DNA of 64,000 bases from Psychrobacillus sp048572895 (GCF_048572895.1 NZ_CP183878.1:1922001-1986000), one strand, 5' to 3'; shown: positions 50,143-59,034, counted from the stretch's first letter. Notes: generated by a model from the sequence alone, not told the origin. Numbers and translations are program-made.

Positions 50143-52110
50143 ATGCAAAGTATAAATAATAAAAAAAATACTATTTTAAACAAGTTTTCTAGTCTGTATT
50201 TATTAGCCGTTTTCATGTTATGGATTAAAACATATATCACACAGGTAACACAATTTAACTTAGGAGTAGAAGGTTTCCTTCAACAATTCCTATTAATTTT
50301 AAACCCACTTGGCTCTGCCTTGTTATTTCTTGGATTTTCTTTCATTTTTAAAGGACGGGCAAAATATACATCACTTGTTATAATTTACGCTCTTTTGTCC
50401 ATTCTTTTATATGCAAATGCAGTTTATTATAGATTTTTTAGTGACTTTATTACATTACCAACGATTACTCAAACGCAAAACTTTGGAGATTTAGGCGGTA
50501 GTGTTATTTCTTTGTTAAACCCCTACGATATATTGTTCTTTGTTGATGTATTTTTGTTAATTTACCTATGTTTATCTAAAAAAATACAAAAAGATAATAG
50601 TAAAATTGGATACAAACAAGCAATAGCAGGAATTGTTTTTGTAATAGGAATCTCTGCAGTAAATTTAGGACTAGCTAATATAGATCGTCCACAGTTATTA
50701 ACTCGCGGGTTTGATAGAAACTATATTGTTAAGTATTTAGGAATGTATAACTATACTATTTATGATGCTACTGAAACTATTAAGGCATCTTCGCAAAGGG
50801 TTTTAGCGGATAGCGATGATATGACAGAAGTTATTAACTATACAAAATCTAACTATGCGGAATCTAATCCGGAATATTTCGGTGCAGCAAAAGAAATGAA
50901 CGTCATCTATATTCATTTGGAATCATTTCAAAACTTTTTGATTGACTATAAATTAAACGGTCAAGAAGTAACACCATTCTTAAATTCATTAACTAAAGAT
51001 CCGAATACACTATACTTTGATAACTTCTTCCATCAAACAGCTCAAGGTAAAACTTCGGATGCTGAATTTATGCTTGAAAACTCTATATTTGGTTTACCGC
51101 AAGGATCTGCATACATTACAAAAGCTCAGAATGATTATCAAGCAGCACCTGCAATCTTAAAAGAGGATGGTTATACATCTGCTGTATTCCACGGTAACAA
51201 TGGAACTTTCTGGAACCGTAATGAGATCTATAAATCATTCGGCTATGACCATTTCTTTGATGGCAATTATTATGACACTACTTCTGAAGAAGATATGGCT
51301 GAATATGGATTATTGGATAAGCCATTCTTTGAACAATCATTAGATCTTTTGAAAACTTTACCTCAACCATTCTATTCTAAATTTATTACGGTTGGAAATC
51401 ATTATCCATATAAAATGGATCAAGACTTAACAACAATTGATAAAGCTACTACCGGTGATGCAAGTGTAGATAATTATTTCCAAACAGCTCGTTATGCTGA
51501 TGAAGCAATTGAACAGTTTATAGGTGAATTACAAAAGTCTGGCTTATACGATAACAGTATGCTTGTTTTTTATGGTGATCATTATGGTATTTCAGAAAAT
51601 CATAATAAATCCATGGAACAAATTATCGGAAAAGAAATTACACCTTTTGAAAGCACTAATTTACAACGTGTACCGTTAATTATTCACGTTCCTGGAATGC
51701 AAGGTGGAGTCAATCATACTTATGGCGGGCAAATAGACCTTCTTCCAACCTTATTACACTTACTTGGAGTTGATTCACAAAATTACGTTCAATTTGGTAA
51801 CGACTTGTTATCGAAAGAGCATAATGACGTAGTAACTTTTAGAAATGGTGATTATGTTAGTCCTACTATCTATTCAATTGATGAGAAATTTTATGATGCA
51901 ACAACTGGTTTACCACTTGAGGATGTCAATCTATTAGAAAAAGCGAATGAATATAAGAAAGAAGTAAACAATAAATTAAAATTATCTGATAAAGTGGTAA
52001 ATGGGGACCTATTAAGATTCTATACACCGTCTGGTTTTACTAAAGTTGATCCTTCTCAGTATAATTATAGTAAGGATATTACAGAAAAAACTGATAACGA
52101 AGAAGAATAA
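50143..52110 (+). CDS. Lipoteichoic acid synthase family protein (LtaS-like)
   Basis: A 655-residue protein with five N-terminal TM helices and a large external sulfatase-fold domain. Glu260 in YIHLESF and Thr304 in QGKTSDAEF match the metal ligand and catalytic threonine of LtaS; FYGDHYG gives Asp479-His480. LtaS enzymes polymerise glycerolphosphate from phosphatidylglycerol onto a glycolipid outside the membrane. GGAAGGTGAT precedes the ATG. It has its own promoter and terminator and is on the plus strand, so it may be a resident gene. Confidence 0.9.
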   Translation: MQSINNKKNTILNKFSSLYLLAVFMLWIKTYITQVTQFNLGVEGFLQQFLLILNPLGSALLFLGFSFIFKGRAKYTSLVIIYALLSILLYANAVYYRFFSDFITLPTITQTQNFGDLGGSVISLLNPYDILFFVDVFLLIYLCLSKKIQKDNSKIGYKQAIAGIVFVIGISAVNLGLANIDRPQLLTRGFDRNYIVKYLGMYNYTIYDATETIKASSQRVLADSDDMTEVINYTKSNYAESNPEYFGAAKEMNVIYIHLESFQNFLIDYKLNGQEVTPFLNSLTKDPNTLYFDNFFHQTAQGKTSDAEFMLENSIFGLPQGSAYITKAQNDYQAAPAILKEDGYTSAVFHGNNGTFWNRNEIYKSFGYDHFFDGNYYDTTSEEDMAEYGLLDKPFFEQSLDLLKTLPQPFYSKFITVGNHYPYKMDQDLTTIDKATTGDASVDNYFQTARYADEAIEQFIGELQKSGLYDNSMLVFYGDHYGISENHNKSMEQIIGKEITPFESTNLQRVPLIIHVPGMQGGVNHTYGGQIDLLPTLLHLLGVDSQNYVQFGNDLLSKEHNDVVTFRNGDYVSPTIYSIDEKFYDATTGLPLEDVNLLEKANEYKKEVNNKLKLSDKVVNGDLLRFYTPSGFTKVDPSQYNYSKDITEKTDNEEE

Positions 52111-52175
52111 AAGAAGAGTATTGCCACATACACATCACATATTATAAAACAGTAGGTTGTGGATTTAGCATAACG

Positions 52176-52217
52176 ATTAAGGAACTAATTTCCGAACAGG
52201 AATTAGTTCTTTTTTTG
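52176..52217 (+). terminator. Intrinsic terminator after ltaS-like gene
   Basis: GGAACTAATTTCC..GGAATTAGTTC hairpin with one bulge, followed by seven T. Confidence 0.85.
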
Positions 52218-52247
52218 TTGTCTTAATGTTAGGCTCGTTAAATTTAT

Positions 52248-52270
52248 TGAACTAAAGCACCTAGTAGTTG
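52248..52270. repeat. Right arm of attC-like repeat
   Basis: TTGAACTAAAGCACCTAGTAG. Confidence 0.5.
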
Positions 52271-52327
52271 TATGCAAATGCTATTGAAGGAGTTTTTGAA
52301 GTAGCTTGCGGCAAAGAACTTTTTTAA
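52271..52327 (+). pseudogene. Gene tail fused to a repeat arm
   Basis: YANAIEGVFEVACGKELF and TAA in frame directly after the repeat arm; a C-terminal fragment without a start. Confidence 0.3.
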
Positions 52328-52422
52328 ACTGAGAGTGGTATAATCGATACGATTGTAAGTTTTATTGTGGCATTAGAATGAGACAAGAACAACTAAATAA
52401 CAATATTCCTACAGAATCTACA

Positions 52423-52614
52423 TCATCTCCTTCCTTCGACTAATTTACTATCTTCAGTTTTGCTCTCATAATCATATAGATGTAATTGTTCAAACGCTTT
52501 TTCATAATCTCCCTCTATTATATATTGAGAACAATTTTTGATAATACCTTCAGCCTTCTGTTCTTCAATGAAATTACAATCTGTCAGCATTAGACTAAAT
52601 GTAAAAATCAACAC
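52423..52614 (-). CDS. Probable lipoprotein, 5' end damaged
   Basis: A 63-residue frame with a hydrophobic stretch and lipobox-like LTDC, then NFIEEQKAEGIIKNCSQYIIEGDYEKAFEQL, a TPR-like helix pair. A better start (MKKPILI) lies in another frame about 25 bases upstream, so a shift near the signal peptide is likely. Function unknown. Confidence 0.4.
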   Translation of the reverse strand: MLIFTFSLMLTDCNFIEEQKAEGIIKNCSQYIIEGDYEKAFEQLHLYDYESKTEDSKLVEGRR

Positions 52615-52723
52615 ATAATTAGAATTGGTTTCTTCATGCTAACCTACTTAATTTTGCATAGTGTATATCTCTCTTTATCACAAAGGATACCTATTATTTT
52701 AACCAATTTCACAAATCCCTTAT

Positions 52724-52796
52724 TACACTAATCTGACCTTTAGTCCAATAAAAAAAGGCTTTACTCCTTCTTGAAGTAAAGCACCCATTAGTGAAA
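52724..52796. repeat. attC-like cassette repeat, terminator-centre type
   Basis: TACACTAATCTGACC left arm, GGCTTTACT/AGTAAAGC stem, right arm CACCCATTAGTGAA. Confidence 0.7.
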
Positions 52797-52804
52797 AACG
52801 CCTC

Positions 52805-53065
52805 TAAATTCCTTTTATCGCATTAGACTCAAAAATCCAATTGTTAAAATCATTGACCCAATTGAAATTTAGGCACACTATTACAAATTGATTAATAGTA
52901 ATCTTTTTTAATTTACCTTTTCTTTTCTGACTGTATAAAAACATAGTAAATATAATAACCCAAGTTACCATAAGGATATAAAAAGAAACTAATATGTGAT
53001 TTCACCGCCAACCTATTAATTTTCCCTGAATCTTTAGCTATCCTTAACTTTATATAATTTACCAT
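52805..53065 (-). pseudogene. Probably decayed membrane protein gene
   Basis: From ATG 53063-53065 a frame reads MVNYIKLRIAKDSGKIN..SHISFFLYPYGNLGYYIYYVF and stops at 52913; further pieces in other frames (ISIGSMILTIGFLSLMR) continue to about 52805. Several shifts would be needed, so this is a relic. Confidence 0.3.
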
Positions 53066-53107
53066 AGTGGATTTACACAAGTTTGGTCGAGGATGCATTA
53101 GAGCTTG

Positions 53108-53191
53108 TTCAACTAAGCTGCTGCTTTAGTTCAATAAGAAAAGAGATACATTTAGAAATCCCATGAACTTTTACTAAAGCACCATCTAGCA
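53108..53191. repeat. attC-like repeat, divergent centre
   Basis: TTCAACTAAGCTGCTGCTTTAG left arm, AGATACATTTAGAAATCCC centre, right arm TTACTAAAGCACCATCTAGC. Confidence 0.65.
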
Positions 53192-53221
53192 TAATATCAA
53201 AATACGCTTCCTTTATAAAAA

Positions 53222-54421
53222 CTACTTCTTATTAGTAAAATAATTTATATAACCATCTGAGACTTGGTCGGTTGATCCATACACTTTTTCAATTGCTCTA
53301 GTTGTTCTCTCAGAAGTTATTTGAAGTTTATGCTCAACTCTACTGTCAATGTATGGTTCATTCATTAATTCTTTTACCATAGTCATAAATTTATCAAAGC
53401 CCTGTGTTTTGACTAAGTAATCGGTAAGCAAAAAACCTAAGCTATAAATTTCAAACGTTTTGGTGTAATCCAATTTGTTTAATTCATCTATCGAGTAAAA
53501 GACCAAATCCCTATTTGATAATAACTTCTGCTCTCGATACGGTAAATTATCTAAGTTAATTAAAAGTTTACCTTCTGCATCTTTTTCTACTACATGTTGA
53601 AGTAAGGTTGCGAAACCCTCTTGAATATATAGTGATGCGTTATCGTTGGAGAAATCAGAAAGCATTTGGTGGGCTAACTCATGTGCAAGTATTGTAAGGG
53701 TACTTAAGGATGTAGTCGGTCCAGACGGTTCAATCATGAGTTTAAGCGACTCACCTGTCTCATTCCAACCAGTTGATGCAGTCCAAGGTATAGTGGCAGA
53801 TATTTGTTCCCTGGAATCATAAAGTTTTATTGTTATATCCTTAGTGGCCCAACCAAATTCATTATTATATAAATGAACAATATCACTCGCCTCTCTTAAC
53901 ACAGTCAAAGCTTGTTCTTCTAAGTCTGAAACATATAACACAGCAATATTTCCTTCAGATATTTTTTTGAAAGGTACATCATCAATTACCCACTTGTTAT
54001 TTAATTTAACAATGGAGTAAATAACTTTATTTTGAGTTTCCTTGTCTTGATATTTCATGTTTACAATTAACTCCATGTCCCCTTTTTCTGGAGACATTAG
54101 ATTTACTTCTCCTATGTTCACGGAAAAAGTATAGCCTTGTTCCTTTTTAAAAATCGCTTCTTCCAACCATCTCTTTTGCTCTTTATAAAACAAGGAATTT
54201 GCACTGTTTTGAAACTCTAAAAATCCTTCTTCATCATTATTGTCTATAGCTTCAAGCATTGGGACAAGTTGAGATTTGACTAATTCACTTTCATCAGTCA
54301 CTATTTCCTGGTTTTCAACAATTTCGGGTTCATTTATTGATTCGAAATCTTCTACTTCTATTTTTCCTGGATCTACAGCACATCCATAAAGAATAATTAC
54401 AAGGAAACCTATTAACTTCAT
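53222..54421 (-). CDS. Lipoprotein metallopeptidase (peptidase MA-like)
   Basis: A 399-residue lipoprotein (lipobox ILYGC). After an NTF2-like region (30-150) a gluzincin-type domain has ILAHELAHQMLSDF (HExxH) and LYIQEGFATLLQH with the third ligand Glu. This fits peptidase MA family proteins, which act outside the cell membrane. The ATG at 54419-54421 has no close ribosome site; GGGGGT 18 bases upstream would better suit a CTG four codons earlier. Confidence 0.8.
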   Translation of the reverse strand: MKLIGFLVIILYGCAVDPGKIEVEDFESINEPEIVENQEIVTDESELVKSQLVPMLEAIDNNDEEGFLEFQNSANSLFYKEQKRWLEEAIFKKEQGYTFSVNIGEVNLMSPEKGDMELIVNMKYQDKETQNKVIYSIVKLNNKWVIDDVPFKKISEGNIAVLYVSDLEEQALTVLREASDIVHLYNNEFGWATKDITIKLYDSREQISATIPWTASTGWNETGESLKLMIEPSGPTTSLSTLTILAHELAHQMLSDFSNDNASLYIQEGFATLLQHVVEKDAEGKLLINLDNLPYREQKLLSNRDLVFYSIDELNKLDYTKTFEIYSLGFLLTDYLVKTQGFDKFMTMVKELMNEPYIDSRVEHKLQITSERTTRAIEKVYGSTDQVSDGYINYFTNKK

Positions 54422-54476
54422 AAATTTATTCAGTTCACTACCCCCAGTTTCAACAAATTTTCTGCTTCTTTTACTT

Positions 54477-54611
54477 TCAAATTAGTATGTTACTCGTATC
54501 TTCATTTTCTTTAAAGTCTTGAATAATATTTTCAATACTATCCAGTTCTTGCTGAAAATCTTTAAATTCCACAATTGCATTTTGTACATCAATTACTAAT
54601 AGTGCTTTCAT
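54477..54611 (-). pseudogene. N-terminal fragment of an isochorismatase-like gene
   Basis: MKALLVIDVQNAIVEFKDFQ.. is a near copy of the first 38 residues of the gene at 62808-63347, including the upstream GGTGG ribosome site. The frame then ends in unrelated sequence. It is a partial duplication of another cassette. Confidence 0.75.
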
Positions 54612-54678
54612 ATCTCCACCACCTATTTAATTTAATCCTTCAATAATAATTAATTCGGCATCAATACTTAATTTCCTT

Positions 54679-54740
54679 CTTCAACCTTACCTGCGGCGTT
54701 AGTTCAATAAGAAAAAGCTACCTTTACAGGCATCCACTAA
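54679..54740. repeat. Left half of attC-like repeat interrupted by group II intron
   Basis: TTCAACCTTACCTGCGGCG arm and GCTACCTTTACAGGCATCC centre; the right arm resumes at 55446. Confidence 0.65.
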
Positions 54741-55392
54741 GTCGAGTAGAAGGGAACCTCTCTACCTTACGGTAGATTGTGTTCCTCCCCCCTCACAGAA
54801 CCGTGCTTGCGCTATTTACGCACACGGCTCCTCCAAATCATCATTCACACTGATTCTGCTATCCTCAATAGTTTAGTTTACATTTATTAGCTCTACCGCT
54901 GTGTGTAGTAAATGTGTCCCTAGTGAGGGTGAACACTTGGTAGCAGCCTTTCCTCCATCGGCATTACCCAACTTCATTAGTACTACGCTGCTATCCGACT
55001 CCCTACATCGGCATTTGGCTTCCTTGCTTATTATCGCTTGTACACCATACTCTTCTATAAGAAGAAAAGACCGGTAGGGCCTCCCGAGTTGCCGTATCAT
55101 ATCCATGTGTGACGTGCCAAGGCCTCTGACTCCAGAGAGGTTTTATCCTTCTTGCCTTTAACGATGGATAAAATGTAGCTTTCTGCTGTGCTTAAAGCAT
55201 CAGCCCTCTCGATTTACTAACATTATGGAGCTCAATCCCTTCAACCAGTTGGCTTTCGGCCCGCCACCTAACTGTCTACGCTTAAAGGCTAATGTTATCA
55301 TGAGCCCTCCAAGACTCGCTACGAGTGAATGGCTAGTTCTTTCTCTACTCGAATCCCACCCGCTATATGATACGACCTAGGCTCGGCCGCAC
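54741..55392 (-). mobile_element. ORF-less group II intron (652 nt)
   Basis: On the minus strand it begins GTGCGGCC (consensus GUGYG) at 55392 and ends CTACTCGAC (consensus AY) at 54741. Domain V is complete at 54800-54832: GAGCCGTGTGCG..GCACGGTTC, with the catalytic AGC. A domain VI-like stem (GGGAACC..) follows. No reverse transcriptase is encoded; the only long frame is meaningless. It lies inside a cassette repeat, as group IIC-attC introns lie in attC sites. It would need a maturase in trans. Confidence 0.8.
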
Positions 55393-55445
55393 AAGTCAGA
55401 AATACTTTTAAATATAAAGGAGCAACGACATAATGACGTTGCTCT

Positions 55446-55476
55446 ATTTGACTAAAGCACTCGTTAGTTGAAGAAG
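55446..55476. repeat. Right half of the intron-split repeat
   Basis: ATTTGACTAAAGCACTCG then TTAGTTGAAGAAG. Between intron and arm lies GAGCAACG..CGTTGCTC, a small hairpin (55421-55445). Confidence 0.6.
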
Positions 55477-55498
55477 CTATTGTCTTGTTAAGATATAG

Positions 55499-55663
55499 TT
55501 TGAGGAGAACAGTACACCCGTTCCATTTGATAATAGTAAGCTAATTTATTTAGGTAGCAGTCATCAAGAAACAAATTGTCGGAAAAATGAAACTACTTTA
55601 TTCTCAATAATAAAAGAGTGGTGTGGTTGCCATCAAAGTATAATACTCCTGTTAGCTATTTAA
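55499..55663 (+). pseudogene. Possible gene relic
   Basis: A plus-strand open frame without a start (ENSTPVPFDNSKLIYLGSS..NETTLFSIIKEWCGC..) follows the repeat. It reads like protein but no family is recognised. Confidence 0.25.
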
Positions 55664-55673
55664 CTCTTAACTT

Positions 55674-56546
55674 CTAATAAAAAAAATTTTCGGATAGACA
55701 CTTTTCAATACTCTTTTGAAGAGATATTAATTCACTATTTGTATTAACTTTGATATAAAAACTTTTTAAGAATGTCTTACAGTTAGAATATAAGAACCAA
55801 TATTCTTCTTCCTCTATCTGTTCTTTTCGAATTTTTAATTCTATTGGTACATTTTGTATTAATGTTTCTATTTCTTCTTGTTCCAATCCGTTATTTAGCA
55901 TTTCTAGTATAGGAATTAAAATCCTTTCATCTTCATTGTGGACATATACATAAGTTGAAACAAATACCTTATTCCATAGTACTTTTAATATTTCTAAGTA
56001 AAATTTCTGATCTATTTTTGAACTTTTTACAAGTTCATCAATAGCGTCACTTACATGAGCTATACTATGAGCCCAGCCTTTTACAGATATATATCCTCGT
56101 AAATCCTTCTCCAAGTTAATATAATCGATTAATTTATCCTTTATTTTAAATACCATATATTGGGAGATAAAGTTGTCTTCATTATCCCTATATAGAATAA
56201 GTGCTATTAAAAGGGTAGTGAATGACCTTGTAAAAACAGTATCAGTTTGATTCTCCCCAATTCCTTTAAATAACAAGTCACTTAAACACAATTCTAATAG
56301 TTCATTTAATAACTCATGCTCAATTTGATTTCTTTCTATAATTAATTGATAAAAAGAACTATAAATTAATTTGTCTCTAAGTTCACTATCAGTTGAGCCG
56401 ATATGCTCAACCATAGATTTGACTATACTAGCTTTACTTTCTTCTTCCCAAGTTCTACTCCCGCTCTTAATTTCCATTAAGATTTTTTTCAGTTCAATCG
56501 CCTTCATTGAAACAGCATTTTTATAACTTAATTCTAATCTTTCCAT
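55674..56546 (-). CDS. DUF2785 protein
   Basis: A 290-residue helical protein; DLRGYISVKGWAHSIAHVSDAIDELV is the typical DUF2785 motif. GGGGTAGATG lies before the ATG; a second ATG at residue 14 is possible. Function unknown. Single-gene cassette bounded by repeats at 55446 and 56583. Confidence 0.75.
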   Translation of the reverse strand: MERLELSYKNAVSMKAIELKKILMEIKSGSRTWEEESKASIVKSMVEHIGSTDSELRDKLIYSSFYQLIIERNQIEHELLNELLELCLSDLLFKGIGENQTDTVFTRSFTTLLIALILYRDNEDNFISQYMVFKIKDKLIDYINLEKDLRGYISVKGWAHSIAHVSDAIDELVKSSKIDQKFYLEILKVLWNKVFVSTYVYVHNEDERILIPILEMLNNGLEQEEIETLIQNVPIELKIRKEQIEEEEYWFLYSNCKTFLKSFYIKVNTNSELISLQKSIEKCLSENFFY

Positions 56547-56582
56547 ATCATCTACCCCTTTTCTAATATAACAGCATTCTTA

Positions 56583-56643
56583 TTAAACTAACCTGCTGCT
56601 TTAGTTGAACTAGCACTTTACTAAAGCACCCGTTAGCTTAATA
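56583..56643. repeat. attC-like repeat, minimal centre
   Basis: TTAAACTAACCTGCTGC left arm, TTTAGTTGAACTAGCAC and right arm TTTACTAAAGCACCCGTTAG; the two arms are almost adjacent, the clearest minimal site. Confidence 0.75.
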
Positions 56644-56656
56644 AGGAAAAAGATAC

Positions 56657-57127
56657 TTAAAGAACAAATGTATTAATGTTGATATATTTTTTTCCTAAAT
56701 TCTCATAACTATTTTTTGAAATTACAGTAAACATCCCCTTCATGTTTGGTGAGTAATCTTTAAAATCATATTTTTCATAGAACGATTCTTTACCTTGTGA
56801 TGCAAACAAACCAACAAACGCCTTGTCTGGTGCATTTGCATTTAAGTATTTAACCAAATGATTCATTATTTCATTTCCAATACCATGTTTCTGATAATCT
56901 GGATGAACCACTATATCTTGGATATAGAAATAAATAGCCCCATCTCCAACAATTCTTCCCATACCAACTATTTGTTCATTCTCCCTGACTGTGATGCAGT
57001 GAATAGAATTTCTTAGTGATGTTTCTACTACTTCAAAATTCATATAATTACTCCATTCCACAGATTCACACAAATATTTGTATTCTTGCAATGTGGGAAT
57101 AGTATTTTCAATCTTATATTTTTTCAT
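56657..57127 (-). CDS. GNAT family N-acetyltransferase
   Basis: A 156-residue GNAT: IVGMGRIVGDGAIYFYIQDIVVHPDYQKHGIGNEIM with motif A QKHGIG, and KESFYEKYDFKDYSP. Family of PanZ/YitI-like small acetyltransferases. GGAGGT precedes the ATG. Substrate unknown. Confidence 0.85.
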   Translation of the reverse strand: MKKYKIENTIPTLQEYKYLCESVEWSNYMNFEVVETSLRNSIHCITVRENEQIVGMGRIVGDGAIYFYIQDIVVHPDYQKHGIGNEIMNHLVKYLNANAPDKAFVGLFASQGKESFYEKYDFKDYSPNMKGMFTVISKNSYENLGKKYININTFVL

Positions 57128-57194
57128 AATGTTACCTCCATTAACTTAAACTTCATCAATATATACATTCGACATCGTTTTATTTACTCCTCTT

Positions 57195-57268
57195 CTTCAA
57201 CTAACTGCTGCTTTAATTGAAGAAGAAAAAGGCTTTACTCCTTCTTGAAGTAAAGCACTCGTAAGTTT
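57195..57268. repeat. attC-like cassette repeat, terminator-centre type
   Basis: TTCAACTAACTGCTGC left arm, GGCTTTACT/AGTAAAGC stem, right arm CACTCGTAAGTTT. Confidence 0.75.
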
Positions 57269-57298
57269 ATGTAAAATGCTCCAAATTTCGCTCTACTA

Positions 57299-57625
57299 TT
57301 AATCCTCTACTTTTCCATAACGTGAAACTGTTAAGCTGCTTTTTTCTTTATTTGCCCATTCATAACTTAATTCTTTACCATTGTTTAACCCTACCGAAAT
57401 ATTATAGTAGAACGGATAAACTCCCGCATCTTGACGAAAAACCTTTATTTCTTTGACATCTTCTTTAGAAATTGATTCAATTTCAACTAAATCAAATACG
57501 ACAGCAGTTAGAAGTTCTTCTCTCTCTTCTCTCTCACCTAACCGATAGTTTTGATAATTAAAATATATTATTACTCCTAAAAAAATTATCAAAGCAAAAA
57601 CATTTATAAGCCATTTTTTCTTCAT
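57299..57625 (-). CDS. Membrane-anchored hypothetical protein
   Basis: A 108-residue protein with TM helix WLINVFALIIFLGVIIYF and an external domain (VEIESISKEDVKEIKVFRQDAGVYPFYYNISV). GAGGT precedes the ATG. No family recognised. Confidence 0.65.
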   Translation of the reverse strand: MKKKWLINVFALIIFLGVIIYFNYQNYRLGEREEREELLTAVVFDLVEIESISKEDVKEIKVFRQDAGVYPFYYNISVGLNNGKELSYEWANKEKSSLTVSRYGKVED

Positions 57626-57685
57626 AGGATTAACCTCACTTTGTGTTGTATTTTCAAATAAACCAATGTATGAATCTTAACACCT

Positions 57686-57767
57686 TATTCAACTAACCTG
57701 CCGCTTTAGTTTAATAAGAAATAAGGCTTTACTCCTTCTTGAAGTAAAGCACTCGTTAGTCGAATAA
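57686..57767. repeat. attC-like cassette repeat, terminator-centre type
   Basis: TTCAACTAACCTGCCGC left arm, GGCTTTACT/AGTAAAGC stem, right arm CACTCGTTAGTCGAA. Confidence 0.8.
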
Positions 57768-57875
57768 GATTTTTCTTTCTTTTTTGTTTGAATGTATTTT
57801 TGCGTCAATAATCCCGCATTAAAAAACGATACAACCATAATGAAGAAAAAGAGTACTTGATTAAACGGATCCTGC
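57768..57875 (-). pseudogene. Truncated membrane protein gene filling a mini-cassette
   Basis: Between two repeats only 110 bp apart, the minus strand encodes DPFNQVLFFFIMVVSFFNAG..TQKYIQTKKKEKSYST without a proper start, running on into the repeat. It is a C-terminal TM segment of a lost gene. Confidence 0.45.
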
Positions 57876-57948
57876 TGACCCGCTGCTTTAGTTCAAGAAG
57901 AAAAAAGACTTTACTCCTTCTTGAAGTAAAGCACACCGTTAGTTGAAG
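57876..57948. repeat. attC-like cassette repeat, terminator-centre type
   Basis: GACCCGCTGCTTTAGTTC left arm (shortened), ACTTTACT/AGTAAAGC stem, right arm CACACCGTTAGTTGAAG. Confidence 0.7.
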
Positions 57949-57988
57949 ATTACAAACTCAGTTTCTTATAAAAAATCTGAATATTTTT

Positions 57989-58870
57989 TTAATAAATACC
58001 TTGTGCGTCAACTGGTAATTGCCTAATGTGTTTAAGGAATTCCTTCATTTTTTTATCGTCATCCATTGGATATGTAAATAATAATTGTTCAGCAACATCT
58101 TTTGCTAACACTCTAAATAATTCACAAGCCACAAATATCGAACTCCAAAAATTCTTATAATTGTAGTCAGAGTAGGTTTTTTTATACATTTCCCAACAGT
58201 ATTCAGGGAGGTATTCTTTAAAATACTTACCCATCTTGCCTGCAGAAACTTGGAAATCATATTTTATGCCGATCCACCAAGAAACCATCTCGTCTAATCT
58301 AACTCTTACTACCAACTCAAACATTTGTTTTGCATAGGGCAACTCATCACGCCATATTCCTTTTCCAACGTTCTGCAGACACCACCAAAAGTCATTACAA
58401 CAATTCATAAAGAGAGGTTCTGATGGTTTCTTTACCCAATAATCCTTATCTGTGGGTTTAGGGATATTAGGAAGAATGTTGTCCTTATCCAATAAAGGAA
58501 TCGTAAGTTTGTCCTTCGTATAGTTTTCAATCATAGCTTCTCTTGTTTCGATATGTAAGTCGATTCGATTACCATCTGTAAAGAGCATTAAATATCCATA
58601 AGACTTTTCAAAATCCAAATCTAACCCAATACATTTATCATTTTTATCGGGTTCTTGAATCATAATTAAATTTCCAAAAGAATCAATCCATTCCTCATCT
58701 TTTATGAAAGAGGCTGTTTCTGTGACTACATATACAATATCATAATCTTGGAAAATATCCTTTGGAACATTAGAATTGGTTCTTGAACCATTCATATAAA
58801 CAGCTCGAATACGTTCATCTTTTTGAGCTATGCCTACTATTAAATCAAACATCTCTTTTTCGTTTCTCAA
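57989..58870 (-). CDS. aadK: Aminoglycoside 6-adenylyltransferase (AadK-like)
   Basis: A 293-residue ANT(6) enzyme that would adenylylate streptomycin. The nucleotidyltransferase motif MNGSRTNSNVP..FQDYDIVYVV (GSR and DxD) is at about 26-48; LFTDGNRIDLHIE supplies the third acidic residue. The C-terminal half (NDFWWCLQNVGKGIWRDELPYAKQM) is typical. Start is TTG at 58868-58870 with AAGGAGG upstream. It is a resistance gene in a cassette, as adenylyltransferases are in integrons. Confidence 0.9.
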   Translation of the reverse strand: MRNEKEMFDLIVGIAQKDERIRAVYMNGSRTNSNVPKDIFQDYDIVYVVTETASFIKDEEWIDSFGNLIMIQEPDKNDKCIGLDLDFEKSYGYLMLFTDGNRIDLHIETREAMIENYTKDKLTIPLLDKDNILPNIPKPTDKDYWVKKPSEPLFMNCCNDFWWCLQNVGKGIWRDELPYAKQMFELVVRVRLDEMVSWWIGIKYDFQVSAGKMGKYFKEYLPEYCWEMYKKTYSDYNYKNFWSSIFVACELFRVLAKDVAEQLLFTYPMDDDKKMKEFLKHIRQLPVDAQGIY

Positions 58871-58956
58871 GTGTTATTCCTCCTTGTAAGGATCTCCGAT
58901 TAATATTTAATTCTATATAAACTGTAATGTTCCCTTTAAATTACAATACATTTCTT

Positions 58957-59034
58957 CTTTAACTAAACTGCCGCTTTAGTTCAATAAGAAAAAAGGCTTT
59001 ACTCCTTCTTGAAGTAAAGCACCCGTTAGTTAAA
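58957..59034. repeat. attC-like cassette repeat, terminator-centre type
   Basis: TTTAACTAAACTGCCGC left arm, GGCTTTACT/AGTAAAGC stem, right arm CACCCGTTAGTTAAAT. Confidence 0.8.

Noticed and set aside
54873..55106. Minus-strand frame of 77 codons in the intron
   Set aside because: It lies in the structured intron RNA, has no ribosome site and resembles no reverse transcriptase.
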